A stretch of DNA of 21,599 nucleotides from Deltaproteobacteria bacterium RBG_13_61_14 (GTDB lineage Bacteria; RBG-13-61-14): the NCBI GenBank assembly GCA_001797815.1, contig MGQK01000065.1:52270-73868 (forward strand), written 5' to 3'. Made by a program: the position numbers and the translations under genes. Below, one piece after another: positions 7,724-15,049 of the stretch. The stretch's first letter is position 1; every line of letters begins with the position of its first letter. The notes beneath the pieces are model-generated. The model saw only the letters and a list, made by a program, of their open reading frames with translations, was not told the origin of the DNA and ran no database searches.

Positions 7724-8861
7724 AAAGCAAGGCATCCAATTGAGGCTGGGAATGATCCGCCCGCACGGTGATGCGCAGCCGCGAGGTGCCGGCCGGCACC
7801 GTGGGCGGCCGGATGGCCTGGACAAAGAGGCCGATTTCGAGCAGACGGTCCGCCGTCTCCAGAGTCTTTTTAGCATCGCCGATGATGAAAGGGAAGATGG
7901 GGACTTGGTGTTGGGGCAGCGGAAACCCTTGCCTCTCAAACCCCTGGCGCAGGGCGCGGACGTTGGCCAGGAGCGCCTGCCGGCGCGAAGGCTCCTGCTC
8001 CAGGATCCGCACCGCCTGAAGCGCCGCGCCCGCGGCCGCGGGCGGCAAGCCGGTGGCAAAGATGAAAGATCGTGCCCGGTTGATGAAGTAGGCGATCAAC
8101 TCCCGGCTCGCGCAGACGAACGCGCCGAAGCTCCCCAAGGCCTTGCTCAGCGTCCCCATGAGCACGTCCACCTCCGGCCCCATGCCGAAGTGCTCGAGCC
8201 CGCCCCGGCCGGCCGCGCCCAGGGTGCCGGTGGCATGGGCCTCGTCCACGTAGGTCATGGCATCATACTTTTTCGCCAGCGCGACCAGGTCGAGGAGCGG
8301 AAAGATATCGCCGTCCATGCTGTAAAGGCTCTCGACCACGATCAGGCGCCGGCGGAATTTTTGGGCCTGCCGGAGCTGCGCTTCGAGCTGGTTGAGGTCA
8401 AGGTGCTCGAAGATTTTCGTCTCGGCGCGGGCCAGCCGGCAGCCGTCAATCAGGCTGGCGTGGTTCAAGCGGTCGGAGAAGATGACGTCCCCGCGGTCGG
8501 CCAGCGCCGGGATCAGGCCGAGGTTGGCCTGGTAGCCGGAGCCGAGGAGGAGCGCGGCGGAGTAGCCCTTGAGCCGGGCGAGGGCGGACTCCAGCTCGGC
8601 GAAGAGGCCGAGGTTGCCCGCGATCAGGCGGGAAGCGCCGGCGCCGGCGCCCCATTTCTCGCTGGCCGCTTTGGCCGCGGCGATGACGGCCGGATCGCCG
8701 GCCAGTCCCAGATAGTCGTTGGAGCAGAAGTTGAGGACGCGCCGGCCGGTGAGGATAATTTCCGCGCCTTGGGGGGATTCGAGAGTGCGGAGGAACCGGC
8801 GCAAATCCTGACGGTCGAGCTCGGCCAGCTCCTGCTGAATCCAATCCAGGCGGTCGGTCAT
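7695..8861 (-). CDS. bioF: 8-amino-7-oxononanoate synthase (biotin synthesis)
   Basis: This 388-aa alpha-oxoamine synthase condenses L-alanine with pimeloyl thioester to give 8-amino-7-oxononanoate, using PLP. The family signature SNDYLGL is at 47-53, His134 stacks on PLP in LNHASLIDG, Asp206 and His209 sit in YVDEAHATG, and the Schiff-base Lys240 is in [11 protein letters not shown]. The start is the ATG at 8861, which overlaps the ecfT stop by four bases (ATGA), so the two genes are translationally coupled. A longer open frame reaches 9653, but that part is only the shadow of ecfT. Glycine C-acetyltransferase (kbl) is the main alternative; SNDYLGL and the length favour BioF. No other bio genes are in the window. 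Confidence 0.85.
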   Translation of the reverse strand: MTDRLDWIQQELAELDRQDLRRFLRTLESPQGAEIILTGRRVLNFCSNDYLGLAGDPAVIAAAKAASEKWGAGAGASRLIAGNLGLFAELESALARLKGYSAALLLGSGYQANLGLIPALADRGDVIFSDRLNHASLIDGCRLARAETKIFEHLDLNQLEAQLRQAQKFRRRLIVVESLYSMDGDIFPLLDLVALAKKYDAMTYVDEAHATGTLGAAGRGGLEHFGMGPEVDVLMGTLSKALGSFGAFVCASRELIAYFINRARSFIFATGLPPAAAGAALQAVRILEQEPSRRQALLANVRALRQGFERQGFPLPQHQVPIFPFIIGDAKKTLETADRLLEIGLFVQAIRPPTVPAGTSRLRITVRADHSQPQLDALLSALHKADRV

Positions 8862-9640
8862 GCCACGCCTCCGTAGCCGAGCAGGCGCACGGTGACGCAG
8901 GCGGCGGCCAGCGCGGACATGAGCAAGAGGAAGACCGCGTCGGCGCCGGCAAAGCGGTATTGGCGGAAGCTCACGCGCGGAATGCCGGAGCCGAAGCCCT
9001 TGGACTCGAGCGCGATGGCAAGCAGGTTGGTGCGGCGGAGCGCGCTGGCAAAGACCGGCACCAGGAGCGGGAGGTAAGTGCGCAGGCGCTGTTGCGGGCC
9101 GCCGGCTTCGGTATCGAGTCCGCGCGAGCGCTGGGCGTCGAGGATGGTTACCGCGGTGTCGGTGAAGATGGGCACCAGGCGAAAGCTCAGGGAGAGGGCG
9201 AAGCTGATGGAGTAGGGCACGCCCAGGCGTTGCAGCCCGGCGGTGAATTCCTCCACCCGGGTGCTGGCCAGGAAGGTGAGCCCGGCATAAAGCATGAGGT
9301 TGAGGCGCAGCGCCATGCCGGCGCCGTAGAGGAGCGCGGGCTGGCGCAGGCGCAAGGGGCCGAGCGGGTAGGAGGGGCCGGCGCTGCCGGGGTAGAAGAT
9401 GCCCCAGAGGATGAAGCTCATGATCCCGATAATGACCATGAGCCAGCCCACGCGCTTGAGGCCCGGGCCCACGTGGGCGGCGAGGCCGGGAGGCACGAAG
9501 ACCAGGGCGAGGGGCAGGAGAAAGAGGGGGTGGCTGAAGGCCATGGCGGCGACAAAGGCGAGGAGCAGGCCCATGATCTTGGCTGAGGGATGGAGGCGGT
9601 GGAAGAGGGAGCCGCGCTCGCTGTATAGAAATAAGGACAT
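8858..9640 (-). CDS. EcfT-type transmembrane subunit of an ECF vitamin transporter
   Basis: This 260-aa CbiQ/EcfT family membrane protein is the coupling subunit of energy-coupling-factor importers, joining two EcfA ATPases to a substrate-binding S component. Hydrophobic segments lie at about 23-50, 63-82, 103-125 and 234-254. The two ATPase-coupling motifs of the family are present in variant form: SRG (172-174, in DAQRSRGLD) and SKG (213-215, in ALESKGFG). It overlaps bioF by four bases, so the transported vitamin is plausibly biotin (BioN role), although no BioM/EcfA or BioY is encoded in the window. It begins MSLFLYSERGSLFHRLHP, typical of the family. No strong ribosome binding site precedes the ATG. 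Confidence 0.85.
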   Translation of the reverse strand: MSLFLYSERGSLFHRLHPSAKIMGLLLAFVAAMAFSHPLFLLPLALVFVPPGLAAHVGPGLKRVGWLMVIIGIMSFILWGIFYPGSAGPSYPLGPLRLRQPALLYGAGMALRLNLMLYAGLTFLASTRVEEFTAGLQRLGVPYSISFALSLSFRLVPIFTDTAVTILDAQRSRGLDTEAGGPQQRLRTYLPLLVPVFASALRRTNLLAIALESKGFGSGIPRVSFRQYRFAGADAVFLLLMSALAAACVTVRLLGYGGVA

Positions 9641-9691
9641 GGGTGCCGCTCATGATAGCGCAATTCGGCGAGGTTGCGAAGCCAAGCGGGA

Positions 9692-9710
9692 TGCAGGTTG
9701 AAAACCTGCA
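9692..9710 (-). repeat. 8-bp hairpin between maoC-like gene and ecfT
   Basis: TGCAGGTT-GAA-AACCTGCA is a perfect stem with a 3-nt loop, four bases after the maoC-like stop. No T-run follows on the minus strand, so it is more likely a processing or stabilising stem, or a dispersed palindrome, than a terminator. Confidence 0.4.
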
Positions 9711-9713
9711 CCA

Positions 9714-10148
9714 CTAAGGAATTTCGATCGCGGTAGGATATCCCTCGCAGGTGATGACGGCTACCGCCTCGCCCTCGGGGTTCTTGCAGGTGGTGACGTA
9801 AACGATCAGGCCGCGCCGGCGGTCCTTCTCGATCACTTCCGCGGTGGAGGTGATGGGCTGGCCGACCAAGACGGGTTTGAAGAATTTCACCTCGACGCGG
9901 GTGGCGAGGATGGCCGGTCCGGGGAAGAAGTCGCCGCCGAAGTGGGTGAAGGCGGCGGCGGTGAGCATGCCGTGGACAATGGGTCTGCCGAAGCGGGCTT
10001 TTTTCGCGAACTCGGGGTGGGTGTGAAAGGGGTTGTGGTCCCAGGTGAGGTCGGCGAAGGCGCGGACTTCGTCTTCGGTGAAGGTGCGGACAAAGGTGGC
10101 GGTCTGGCCGACCTCTATCTCGTCAATCGAGCGGCCGATGACGGGCAT
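9714..10148 (-). CDS. MaoC-like (R)-enoyl-CoA hydratase family protein
   Basis: This 144-aa single hot-dog domain protein of the MaoC/PhaJ type adds water to trans-2-enoyl-CoA (or ACP) to give the (R)-3-hydroxyacyl form, or the reverse. The hydratase-2 signature is visible: DLTWDHNPFHTHPEFA with catalytic Asp37 and His42, followed by GRPIVHGMLTAA. It starts 10 bp after the thioredoxin stop and is probably in the same transcript. Single-domain members also take part in fatty-acid synthesis in bacteria lacking standard FabZ/FabA, or in PHA supply. A link to the pimeloyl chain for BioF is possible but is only a guess from position. Confidence 0.85.
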   Translation of the reverse strand: MPVIGRSIDEIEVGQTATFVRTFTEDEVRAFADLTWDHNPFHTHPEFAKKARFGRPIVHGMLTAAAFTHFGGDFFPGPAILATRVEVKFFKPVLVGQPITSTAEVIEKDRRRGLIVYVTTCKNPEGEAVAVITCEGYPTAIEIP

Positions 10149-10158
10149 GGAGAAGCGC

Positions 10159-10491
10159 TTAGACCGCGCGCAGGAGCATTTCTTCGACTTTTTTGCGGGG
10201 GGTCGAGCCGGAGAGGGTCCCCTTGACTTTGCCCTGCTTGAAGAGGAGGAGGGCGGGAAGACCCCGGATGCCGAAGCGGGCCGGGACCATCTTGTTTTCG
10301 TCCACGTTCATCTTGGCCACCAGGACCTTGCCGCTGTAGGTCTGGGCCAGGTCGTCCAACACCGGGCTGAGCACCTTGCAGGGCCCGCACCAGGGGGCCC
10401 AGAAGTCCACCACCACCGGCAACTCGGACCGGAGAACCAGAGCTTCAAAATCCTCATCCTTCACCGCAAACGGCCTGCTTTGAGCCACCAT
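10159..10491 (-). CDS. trxA: thioredoxin
   Basis: This 110-aa cytoplasmic thioredoxin carries the classical WCGPC redox site (Cys35, Cys38) in VVDFWAPWCGPCK and cis-Pro79 in RFGIRGLPALLLF, near the usual E. coli length. It reduces disulfides in ribonucleotide reductase, methionine sulfoxide reductase and other targets, with electrons from thioredoxin reductase. The residue before cis-Pro is Leu where Ile or Thr is more common, a mild change. AAGGAG lies upstream of the ATG at 10491. It is the first gene of the probable trxA-maoC-ecfT-bioF operon, reading from the promoter at 10675-10702 after a long leader. Confidence 0.95.
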   Translation of the reverse strand: MVAQSRPFAVKDEDFEALVLRSELPVVVDFWAPWCGPCKVLSPVLDDLAQTYSGKVLVAKMNVDENKMVPARFGIRGLPALLLFKQGKVKGTLSGSTPRKKVEEMLLRAV

Positions 10492-10668
10492 CTCCGCGCT
10501 CCTTTCTCCTTAAAACGCAATCCTAAATAAAGAAAAGACCACCCCAAGAACCCGGTCGCAGATAGACAAACCCTCAGACAGCGCCAGCCCGTATCCCCCT
10601 TCTGTTTGTCTGATCCTGCATGTCCTTCCAGCGGTCTTTTCGAATAACTGCCGATATCTTGTAGGAGT
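10492..10668 (-). promoter_or_regulatory. long 5' leader of the trxA operon
   Basis: This is the probable untranslated leader of about 175 nt between the predicted start site and trxA. It contains a long-range 8-bp inverted repeat, AGACAAAC (10564-10571) with GTTTGTCT (10604-10611), enclosing 32 nt. I recognise no known riboswitch. An 84-codon frame across it (10461-10715) runs into trxA and starts upstream of the predicted transcription start, so I do not call it a gene. Confidence 0.3.
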
Positions 10669-10674
10669 TCCCCA

Positions 10675-10702
10675 AGTCTAACACAATATCTTGCGCTGTC
10701 AA
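10675..10702 (-). promoter_or_regulatory. sigma70-type promoter of the trxA operon
   Basis: On the minus strand a perfect TTGACA (10697-10702), a 16-bp spacer and TAGACT (10675-10680, 4 of 6) are present. Transcription should start near 10668. Confidence 0.6.
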
Positions 10703-10789
10703 GGGAAAAATTCACCGTCTGTAACCCGTTGAAAATTCAGCCCCTGCCCTCCTCAACCGTAAAATGCCTTACACGCCGAGCCCTGTCCC

Positions 10790-11764
10790 CTATAACCACC
10801 CCAGGTCGGCCAAGGTCTTCTTGACCAGCTCACTCTCCTTGGGGGTGACCGGAGCAAAGGGCCGGCGGACGCGGTTGGTGATGGGGTGGCCTTGCAGGCG
10901 GAGCGCCTCCTTGACCAGGTGATGGCCGGGCTTGGTGCGGGCCGGCGGCCCCTTGTAGCGGCGGGACGAGAGCAGCTTGAAGCCGGCGGCGAGTGCAGCC
11001 GGGGGCAGGCTCATCCCGGTCATGATCGGGATGGCGCGGAGCACCTTGTCTTGCAGCGCGCGGGCCTGCCCGCGGTCGCCGCGGGAAAAAGCCTGGTGGA
11101 TGCCGCGCAGCTCTTGGGGTCCGATCAGGGGCAAGGGGCAGAAGACGCCGGCGCCTCCGAACTCCAGGGTATCGGCGAGGAGGAAGGAAGTTCCGGCGAA
11201 CACGGCCCAATTCTGCGGCCGGGTGGCGGCGATGGTCTTTTTCAGGAAGGAGCGGTTGGTGAGAGTGAGCTTGGCCCCGGGCACGCCGGGAATCGCCGCG
11301 ATCTCGGCCAACTCCTCCGGCTTTAGCTTGAGCCCGGTCGTCTCCGGGAAGTAATAGAAGAAGACCGGCAGCCCGCCTTCCTGCGCCAGGGCCTGCACGT
11401 GCGCCTTGACCTGGGAGAGGGTGACCGCGAAGTAAAGCGGCAGCGCGGCCATGACCCCGTCGCAGCCGGCGGCTTTCGCGGCCCGAGCATAGGCAATCGC
11501 CTGGTCGGTGCCAAAAGCCGAGGCGCCGGCCAGCACCGGCAGCCGGCCCCGGGCCTGGTCCGCGGCCGCGGCCATGACCCGGAGCTTTTCCTCATCGCTG
11601 AGATAGGGGAACTCGCCGTTGCTCCCCAACACCACCACGCCCTGCAGGCCCTGGTCGCAGGCAAAATCCACCAGGTGCCGCACTCCCTTCTCGTCCACCC
11701 GGTCGTCCTCGGTCAACGGGGTCACCAGGATGGCGAAGAGCCCTTGCCAGTTGGGTTGGCCCAT
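10790..11764 (-). CDS. DapA-family aldolase/lyase, substrate unknown
   Basis: This 324-aa class I aldolase belongs to the dihydrodipicolinate synthase / N-acetylneuraminate lyase superfamily. Lys165 in PGAKLTLTN is the Schiff-base lysine and Tyr137 in FFYYFPETTG the catalytic tyrosine. The pyruvate-binding loop reads LGSNGE (47-51) where true DapA has a GTTGE-like loop, and the Y-N-V-P motif of DapA is Y-Y-F-P here. I therefore expect a 2-oxoacid aldolase or lyase (sialic acid, 2-keto-3-deoxy-sugar or 4-hydroxy-2-oxoglutarate type) rather than lysine synthesis. The ATG at 11764 has GGAGG 8 bp upstream; a longer frame to 11869 lacks a ribosome binding site. It is monocistronic and flanked upstream by an inverted-repeat element. 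Confidence 0.85.
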   Translation of the reverse strand: MGQPNWQGLFAILVTPLTEDDRVDEKGVRHLVDFACDQGLQGVVVLGSNGEFPYLSDEEKLRVMAAAADQARGRLPVLAGASAFGTDQAIAYARAAKAAGCDGVMAALPLYFAVTLSQVKAHVQALAQEGGLPVFFYYFPETTGLKLKPEELAEIAAIPGVPGAKLTLTNRSFLKKTIAATRPQNWAVFAGTSFLLADTLEFGGAGVFCPLPLIGPQELRGIHQAFSRGDRGQARALQDKVLRAIPIMTGMSLPPAALAAGFKLLSSRRYKGPPARTKPGHHLVKEALRLQGHPITNRVRRPFAPVTPKESELVKKTLADLGWL

Positions 11765-11783
11765 GATCGTTGCCTCCGCCGCT

Positions 11784-11812
11784 ACCATAGCAAAATCGCC
11801 GGCGATGAACAA
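11784..11812 (-). promoter_or_regulatory. possible promoter of the DapA-family gene
   Basis: On the minus strand TTGTTC (11807-11812), a 17-bp spacer and TATGGT (11784-11789) are present. Only the spacing and the TTG/TAT cores match well. The -10 lies only 20 bp from the ATG at 11764. Confidence 0.3.
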
Positions 11813-11821
11813 CACCAAAAG

Positions 11822-12041
11822 GACCCTGTTAACCCGAATCGTGCAGTTGGGAAAAAGATTTTTAACCACGAAGGCACAAAGTCACGAAGAATAAGCGGGT
11901 TGAGACCACTAATTACGAGCGCGAGGGGTCAACTTTGATCGCGAAAAAATTCCAGCCGAATCGGCAAGAAATCATTCTGCCTTAGAGCCTTTGTGTCTTT
12001 GTGGTTAAATCCTAATTGCATTTTTCGGGGTTAACAGGGTC
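11822..12041. repeat. 220-bp element with two nested inverted repeats
   Basis: The outer arms are a perfect 14-bp inverted repeat: GACCCTGTTAACCC (11822-11835) and GGGTTAACAGGGTC (12028-12041). The inner arms are 21 bp with 19 matches: 11861-11881 (contains TTTAACCACGAAGGCAC) and 11989-12009 on the opposite strand. The 107 bp inside hold no convincing gene. The layout resembles a MITE-like or REP/BIME-like non-coding mobile element between the divergent DapA-family and asmA genes. No target-site duplication or transposase is evident. Confidence 0.55.
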
Positions 12042-12127
12042 AGACTCTTCCGCGCCCGCCGCCGCCGCTGTCCTTGGCGGCAAGAATAAAAACCGAAACT
12101 CGCGAGGACATTTTTAACCGGGTCCGC

Positions 12128-12156
12128 TTGAAGCCGAAAGCGCCAGATGCTAGTAT
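12128..12156 (+). promoter_or_regulatory. sigma70-type promoter of the AsmA gene
   Basis: TTGAAG (12128-12133), a 17-bp spacer and TAGTAT (12151-12156) each match 4 of 6 consensus bases. A start near 12163 gives a leader of about 60 nt. Confidence 0.45.
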
Positions 12157-12167
12157 GAGAAGGGTTG

Positions 12168-12212
12168 CAGGAACCGCAACCAGGAACCAGGAACCCGCAA
12201 CCAGGAACCCGC
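12168..12212 (+). repeat. degenerate direct repeats of CAGGAACC(C)GCAAC
   Basis: Four head-to-tail copies of a CAGGAAC core, some extended by CCGCAAC, fill the leader directly before the AsmA ribosome binding site (GGGAGG, 12213-12218). The repeat is non-coding and may vary in copy number. Confidence 0.5.
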
Positions 12213-12224
12213 GGGAGGTAAACG

Positions 12225-14909
12225 ATGAGCACAGGCAGGAAGATCGGGATCGGGGTCGGCGTCGTGGTGGCGCTGGTGATCGGCGCCATGCTGATCCTGC
12301 CCCTGGTGATGAACCCGGAGAACTACCGGGACCAGATCATCTCCCAGGCGGAGAAAGCGCTGGGCGGCCGGAAGGTGGAGATCGGCCGGATCAAGCTTTC
12401 GCTCTGGACCGGGCTGGCCCTGAGAGTGGACAAGTTGGTGGTCTGGAACCGGGAGGGCTTTTCGGAAGAGCCGCTGCTGGAAGTGAAGCAGTTCGAGATT
12501 AAGCTCTCGCTCCTGAGCCTGCTCTCGGATACGATCCGGGTGAAGCGGATCGTGCTCAAGCAGCCCCGGATCTTCCTGGAGCGCAACGAAAAGGGCGAGC
12601 TTTCGGTGGCGGACCTGCTCCAGCCCTCGGCCGAAGCCCCGCCCGAGAAACCCCAAGCCGAAGCGGAAGCCGCTCCGAAAAAGAAGTTCGCGGTCTCGTC
12701 GCTGCGGATCGAGCAGGGCCGCCTGGTCTTTGACGACATGAAAAGCCCGACCGGCGAGTATGTGTCCTCCCAGATTGACCAGCTCGAGGTCACGGTGACC
12801 GACCTGTCGCTGGATAAGCCGCTGAAGCTCCTGGTCAGCGCCGCGGTGCAGTCGGACCAGCCCAACCTGGAAATCAAAGGGCGGTTCGGGCCGATCGGGG
12901 AAGATTACCAGCTTTCCGCCGCGGCGGCGGACCTGCAACTGACCCTCCTCGCTTTCCCCCTGACCTTCGCCCAGCCTTATTACACCGAATACCTGCCGGT
13001 GGAGATCGCATCCGGCCGGCTGGAGACCAACCTGAAACTGACCGGAGAAGTGCAGGGCAAACTGGCCGCGGCCGGGACGCTGGCGTTGCGGGAGTTCGCT
13101 TACATTGACAAGCAGCACCTGGAGCCGCCGAGCCCCAAGTTTGACGTGGTGATCGAGGAGAAGGCGTGGTACGACCAGAAGCAGGGAGCGTTTGCGCTGG
13201 AGCCGGGCAGCCAGGCCACGCTGGGGCCGCTGGTGCTCAAGGTTTCCGGGAGCGGGGAGGACCTTGACCAGAGCCAGAAAATCACCTTGCAGGGCGAGAG
13301 CGAGAAAGTGGCGCTGGCCGAACTGATCAAGCTCTTGCCCTCCCTGGAAAAATCTTTCCAGGAAAGCGGATATCGGCTCGGGGGCCGGGGCCAAACGACC
13401 TTTTCGCTCGCGGGTGATAAGAGCGCGCGCCAGGTCAAGCTGCTCCTGGACTTGAACGATGCCAGCGTGGAGATGCCGGACCTTTTCCAGAAGGGCGTGG
13501 GCGAGCCGTTGTCCCTGGAGCTTGCCGCCCGGCTCACCGAGAAAAACTATCTGATCGAATCGCTCAAACTGATTCTGGGCGCGTTGCAACTTTCGGCTCA
13601 GGGCAAGGTCGGAGCCGGGGAGGAGTTGCCGGCCGAGATTTCTCTCGAGAGCAATCCGGTCCCCTTCGCGAGCCTGCAGAAAAACCTGGTGGCGCTCAAG
13701 GATTTGACCCCGGGAGGCACGGTCCGGCTTTCCGCCACCGTGCTCGGGCCGCTGGCCAAGACCGACCAGGTGGAGCTGCGGCTCGTCGGCCTGCAATACC
13801 AGTCGGACCACTCGGACGCGCTGCTCACCGGGTCGGTCAAGAACCTGGATGCTCCCCGGATCAGTTTTGCGCTCAGCTCGCAGAAGCTCAACCTGGATAA
13901 ACTCTTCCCCCCCTCGACCGAGACCGCGGCCCCGGCCAAGGCGGCGGCCCCAGCGGCCGGGGCGGCAGCGCCGGCCGAAGAAGAGAGCTCGCTGAAGAAG
14001 ATGGTGGTGGACGGGTCGGTGACCTTGAAGAAGGTGATTTACTCCGGGCTTTTCCTCACCAACGTGACCATGAAGCTGGGCATGCAAAAGGGAGTGCTGC
14101 AAAGCCCGGGCCTGTCCGGCGGGGTCGCGGGCGGGAGCTTCAACCTGCCCTTTCGGGTGGACTTGGCGGCCAAGGAGCCGGCGTTCACGGTCAAGCCCTC
14201 TCTTTCCGGGGTGGACATCAACCAGGTGCTCTCGGCGCTGACCGATCTGAAAGATTCGATCAAGGGCAAGGTGAATGGCCAGGTGGAAGTGAGCGGAGTC
14301 GGCACCGAATGGGAGAAAATGAACAAGACCCTCACCGGCCAGGGCCGTCTCGAGCTGACGGATGGCTCGATCAAAGGCTTTGACCTGTTCGGCGGGCTGA
14401 TGGGAGAGTGGGCCAAGTCGGAGACGGTGCGCAAGTATGCGGCATCGGGGATGGGCAAGGCGGAGTATGCCGCGCTCTCGGAGACCAAGTTCACGCAGCT
14501 CTCGAGCGACCTCAAGATCCGGGATGGCCAGGTTCGGGTTCCGAATGCGGTGATGGCGGTGGCCCAGGGCAAGGTGGAGGCGGAGGGGAAGTTCGGGTTC
14601 GACTACAAGACCGATTTCCAGGGCAAGATGGTGGTGACGGAGGCGGAAACCAAGAAGATTACCAAGAATGCCGGGATCGGCCCGGAATTTCAGGCCTTGC
14701 TCTTGGAGGACGGGAAATTGGTGTTGCCCTTTATCCTGAAGGGAACTTACCCCGACCTCAAAGTCCTGTTTGACGGCGGGGAATACGGCAAGATCGTGCA
14801 AAACAACCTGAAGAAGGCCGCGGGCAAGGCGGTGAAAGAGGGGGCCAAGAAGCTCCTGGAGGGCAAAGACCTCAAGAACATGAAATTCGATGATTTTTTC
14901 AAGCCGTGA
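12225..14909 (+). CDS. AsmA-family envelope protein
   Basis: This 894-aa protein has one N-terminal membrane helix (about residues 8-30, GIGVGVVVALVIGAMLILPLV), the AsmA N-terminal region (MNPENYRDQIISQAEKALGGRKVEIG) and long beta-rich stretches. Pro/Ala/Glu-rich linkers lie at about 125-148 and 565-588, and the conserved AsmA C-terminal segment at about 670-860. AsmA relatives (AsmA, TamB, YhdP, YdbH) span the periplasm as lipid-conducting bridges and support outer-membrane phospholipid supply, so the protein implies a diderm envelope. GGGAGG lies 6 bp before the ATG. The tail is Lys-rich and ends in an amphipathic helix (FDDFFKP). A nearly full-length antisense frame (12150-14801) is a G+C-driven shadow. 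Confidence 0.9.
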   Translation: MSTGRKIGIGVGVVVALVIGAMLILPLVMNPENYRDQIISQAEKALGGRKVEIGRIKLSLWTGLALRVDKLVVWNREGFSEEPLLEVKQFEIKLSLLSLLSDTIRVKRIVLKQPRIFLERNEKGELSVADLLQPSAEAPPEKPQAEAEAAPKKKFAVSSLRIEQGRLVFDDMKSPTGEYVSSQIDQLEVTVTDLSLDKPLKLLVSAAVQSDQPNLEIKGRFGPIGEDYQLSAAAADLQLTLLAFPLTFAQPYYTEYLPVEIASGRLETNLKLTGEVQGKLAAAGTLALREFAYIDKQHLEPPSPKFDVVIEEKAWYDQKQGAFALEPGSQATLGPLVLKVSGSGEDLDQSQKITLQGESEKVALAELIKLLPSLEKSFQESGYRLGGRGQTTFSLAGDKSARQVKLLLDLNDASVEMPDLFQKGVGEPLSLELAARLTEKNYLIESLKLILGALQLSAQGKVGAGEELPAEISLESNPVPFASLQKNLVALKDLTPGGTVRLSATVLGPLAKTDQVELRLVGLQYQSDHSDALLTGSVKNLDAPRISFALSSQKLNLDKLFPPSTETAAPAKAAAPAAGAAAPAEEESSLKKMVVDGSVTLKKVIYSGLFLTNVTMKLGMQKGVLQSPGLSGGVAGGSFNLPFRVDLAAKEPAFTVKPSLSGVDINQVLSALTDLKDSIKGKVNGQVEVSGVGTEWEKMNKTLTGQGRLELTDGSIKGFDLFGGLMGEWAKSETVRKYAASGMGKAEYAALSETKFTQLSSDLKIRDGQVRVPNAVMAVAQGKVEAEGKFGFDYKTDFQGKMVVTEAETKKITKNAGIGPEFQALLLEDGKLVLPFILKGTYPDLKVLFDGGEYGKIVQNNLKKAAGKAVKEGAKKLLEGKDLKNMKFDDFFKP

Positions 14910-14940
14910 GCGGGCGCCGAGGGGAAAATTAGGATGACAG

Positions 14941-15003
14941 CTCCGACCTTTGCCTTTTCACCGGCGGGGACCGGGTGTTTTCTCCGGAAAACCCGAGTCG
15001 GAG
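14941..15003 (+). repeat. structured spacer after the AsmA gene
   Basis: An outer 7-bp pair, CTCCGAC (14941-14947) and GTCGGAG (14997-15003), encloses a strong hairpin at 14972-14995 (CGGG..TTTTC, TCCG loop, GAAAACCCG, with a 2-nt bulge). No T-run follows on the plus strand. It could end or protect the AsmA mRNA, and it abuts the promoter at 15011. Confidence 0.4.
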
Positions 15004-15010
15004 AAAAAAC

Positions 15011-15038
15011 TTGACCGCCAATGATTTATTGGTATTAT
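15011..15038 (+). promoter_or_regulatory. sigma70-type promoter of the PilO-like pair, leaderless
   Basis: TTGACC (15011-15016), a 16-bp spacer and TATTAT (15033-15038) match consensus at 5 of 6 positions each. Transcription should begin at about 15044-15047, only a few bases before the ATG at 15050. No Shine-Dalgarno sequence is present, which fits a leaderless mRNA. Confidence 0.6.
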
Positions 15039-15049
15039 TAACCAACTAA

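Noticed and set aside
8862-9653. Upstream extension of the bioF frame giving a 652-residue protein
   Set aside because: The added part is a Pro/Arg/His-rich shadow of ecfT; bioF begins normally at the ATG at 8861.
10461-10715. 84-codon minus-strand frame in the trxA leader
   Set aside because: It starts upstream of the predicted transcription start, overlaps the trxA start out of frame, and has no domain or ribosome binding site.
12150-14801. 883-codon minus-strand open frame opposite the AsmA gene
   Set aside because: It lies antisense to a well-supported gene with promoter, ribosome binding site and family motifs; its translation is His/Arg/Gln/Leu-rich without domains, as expected from high third-position G+C.
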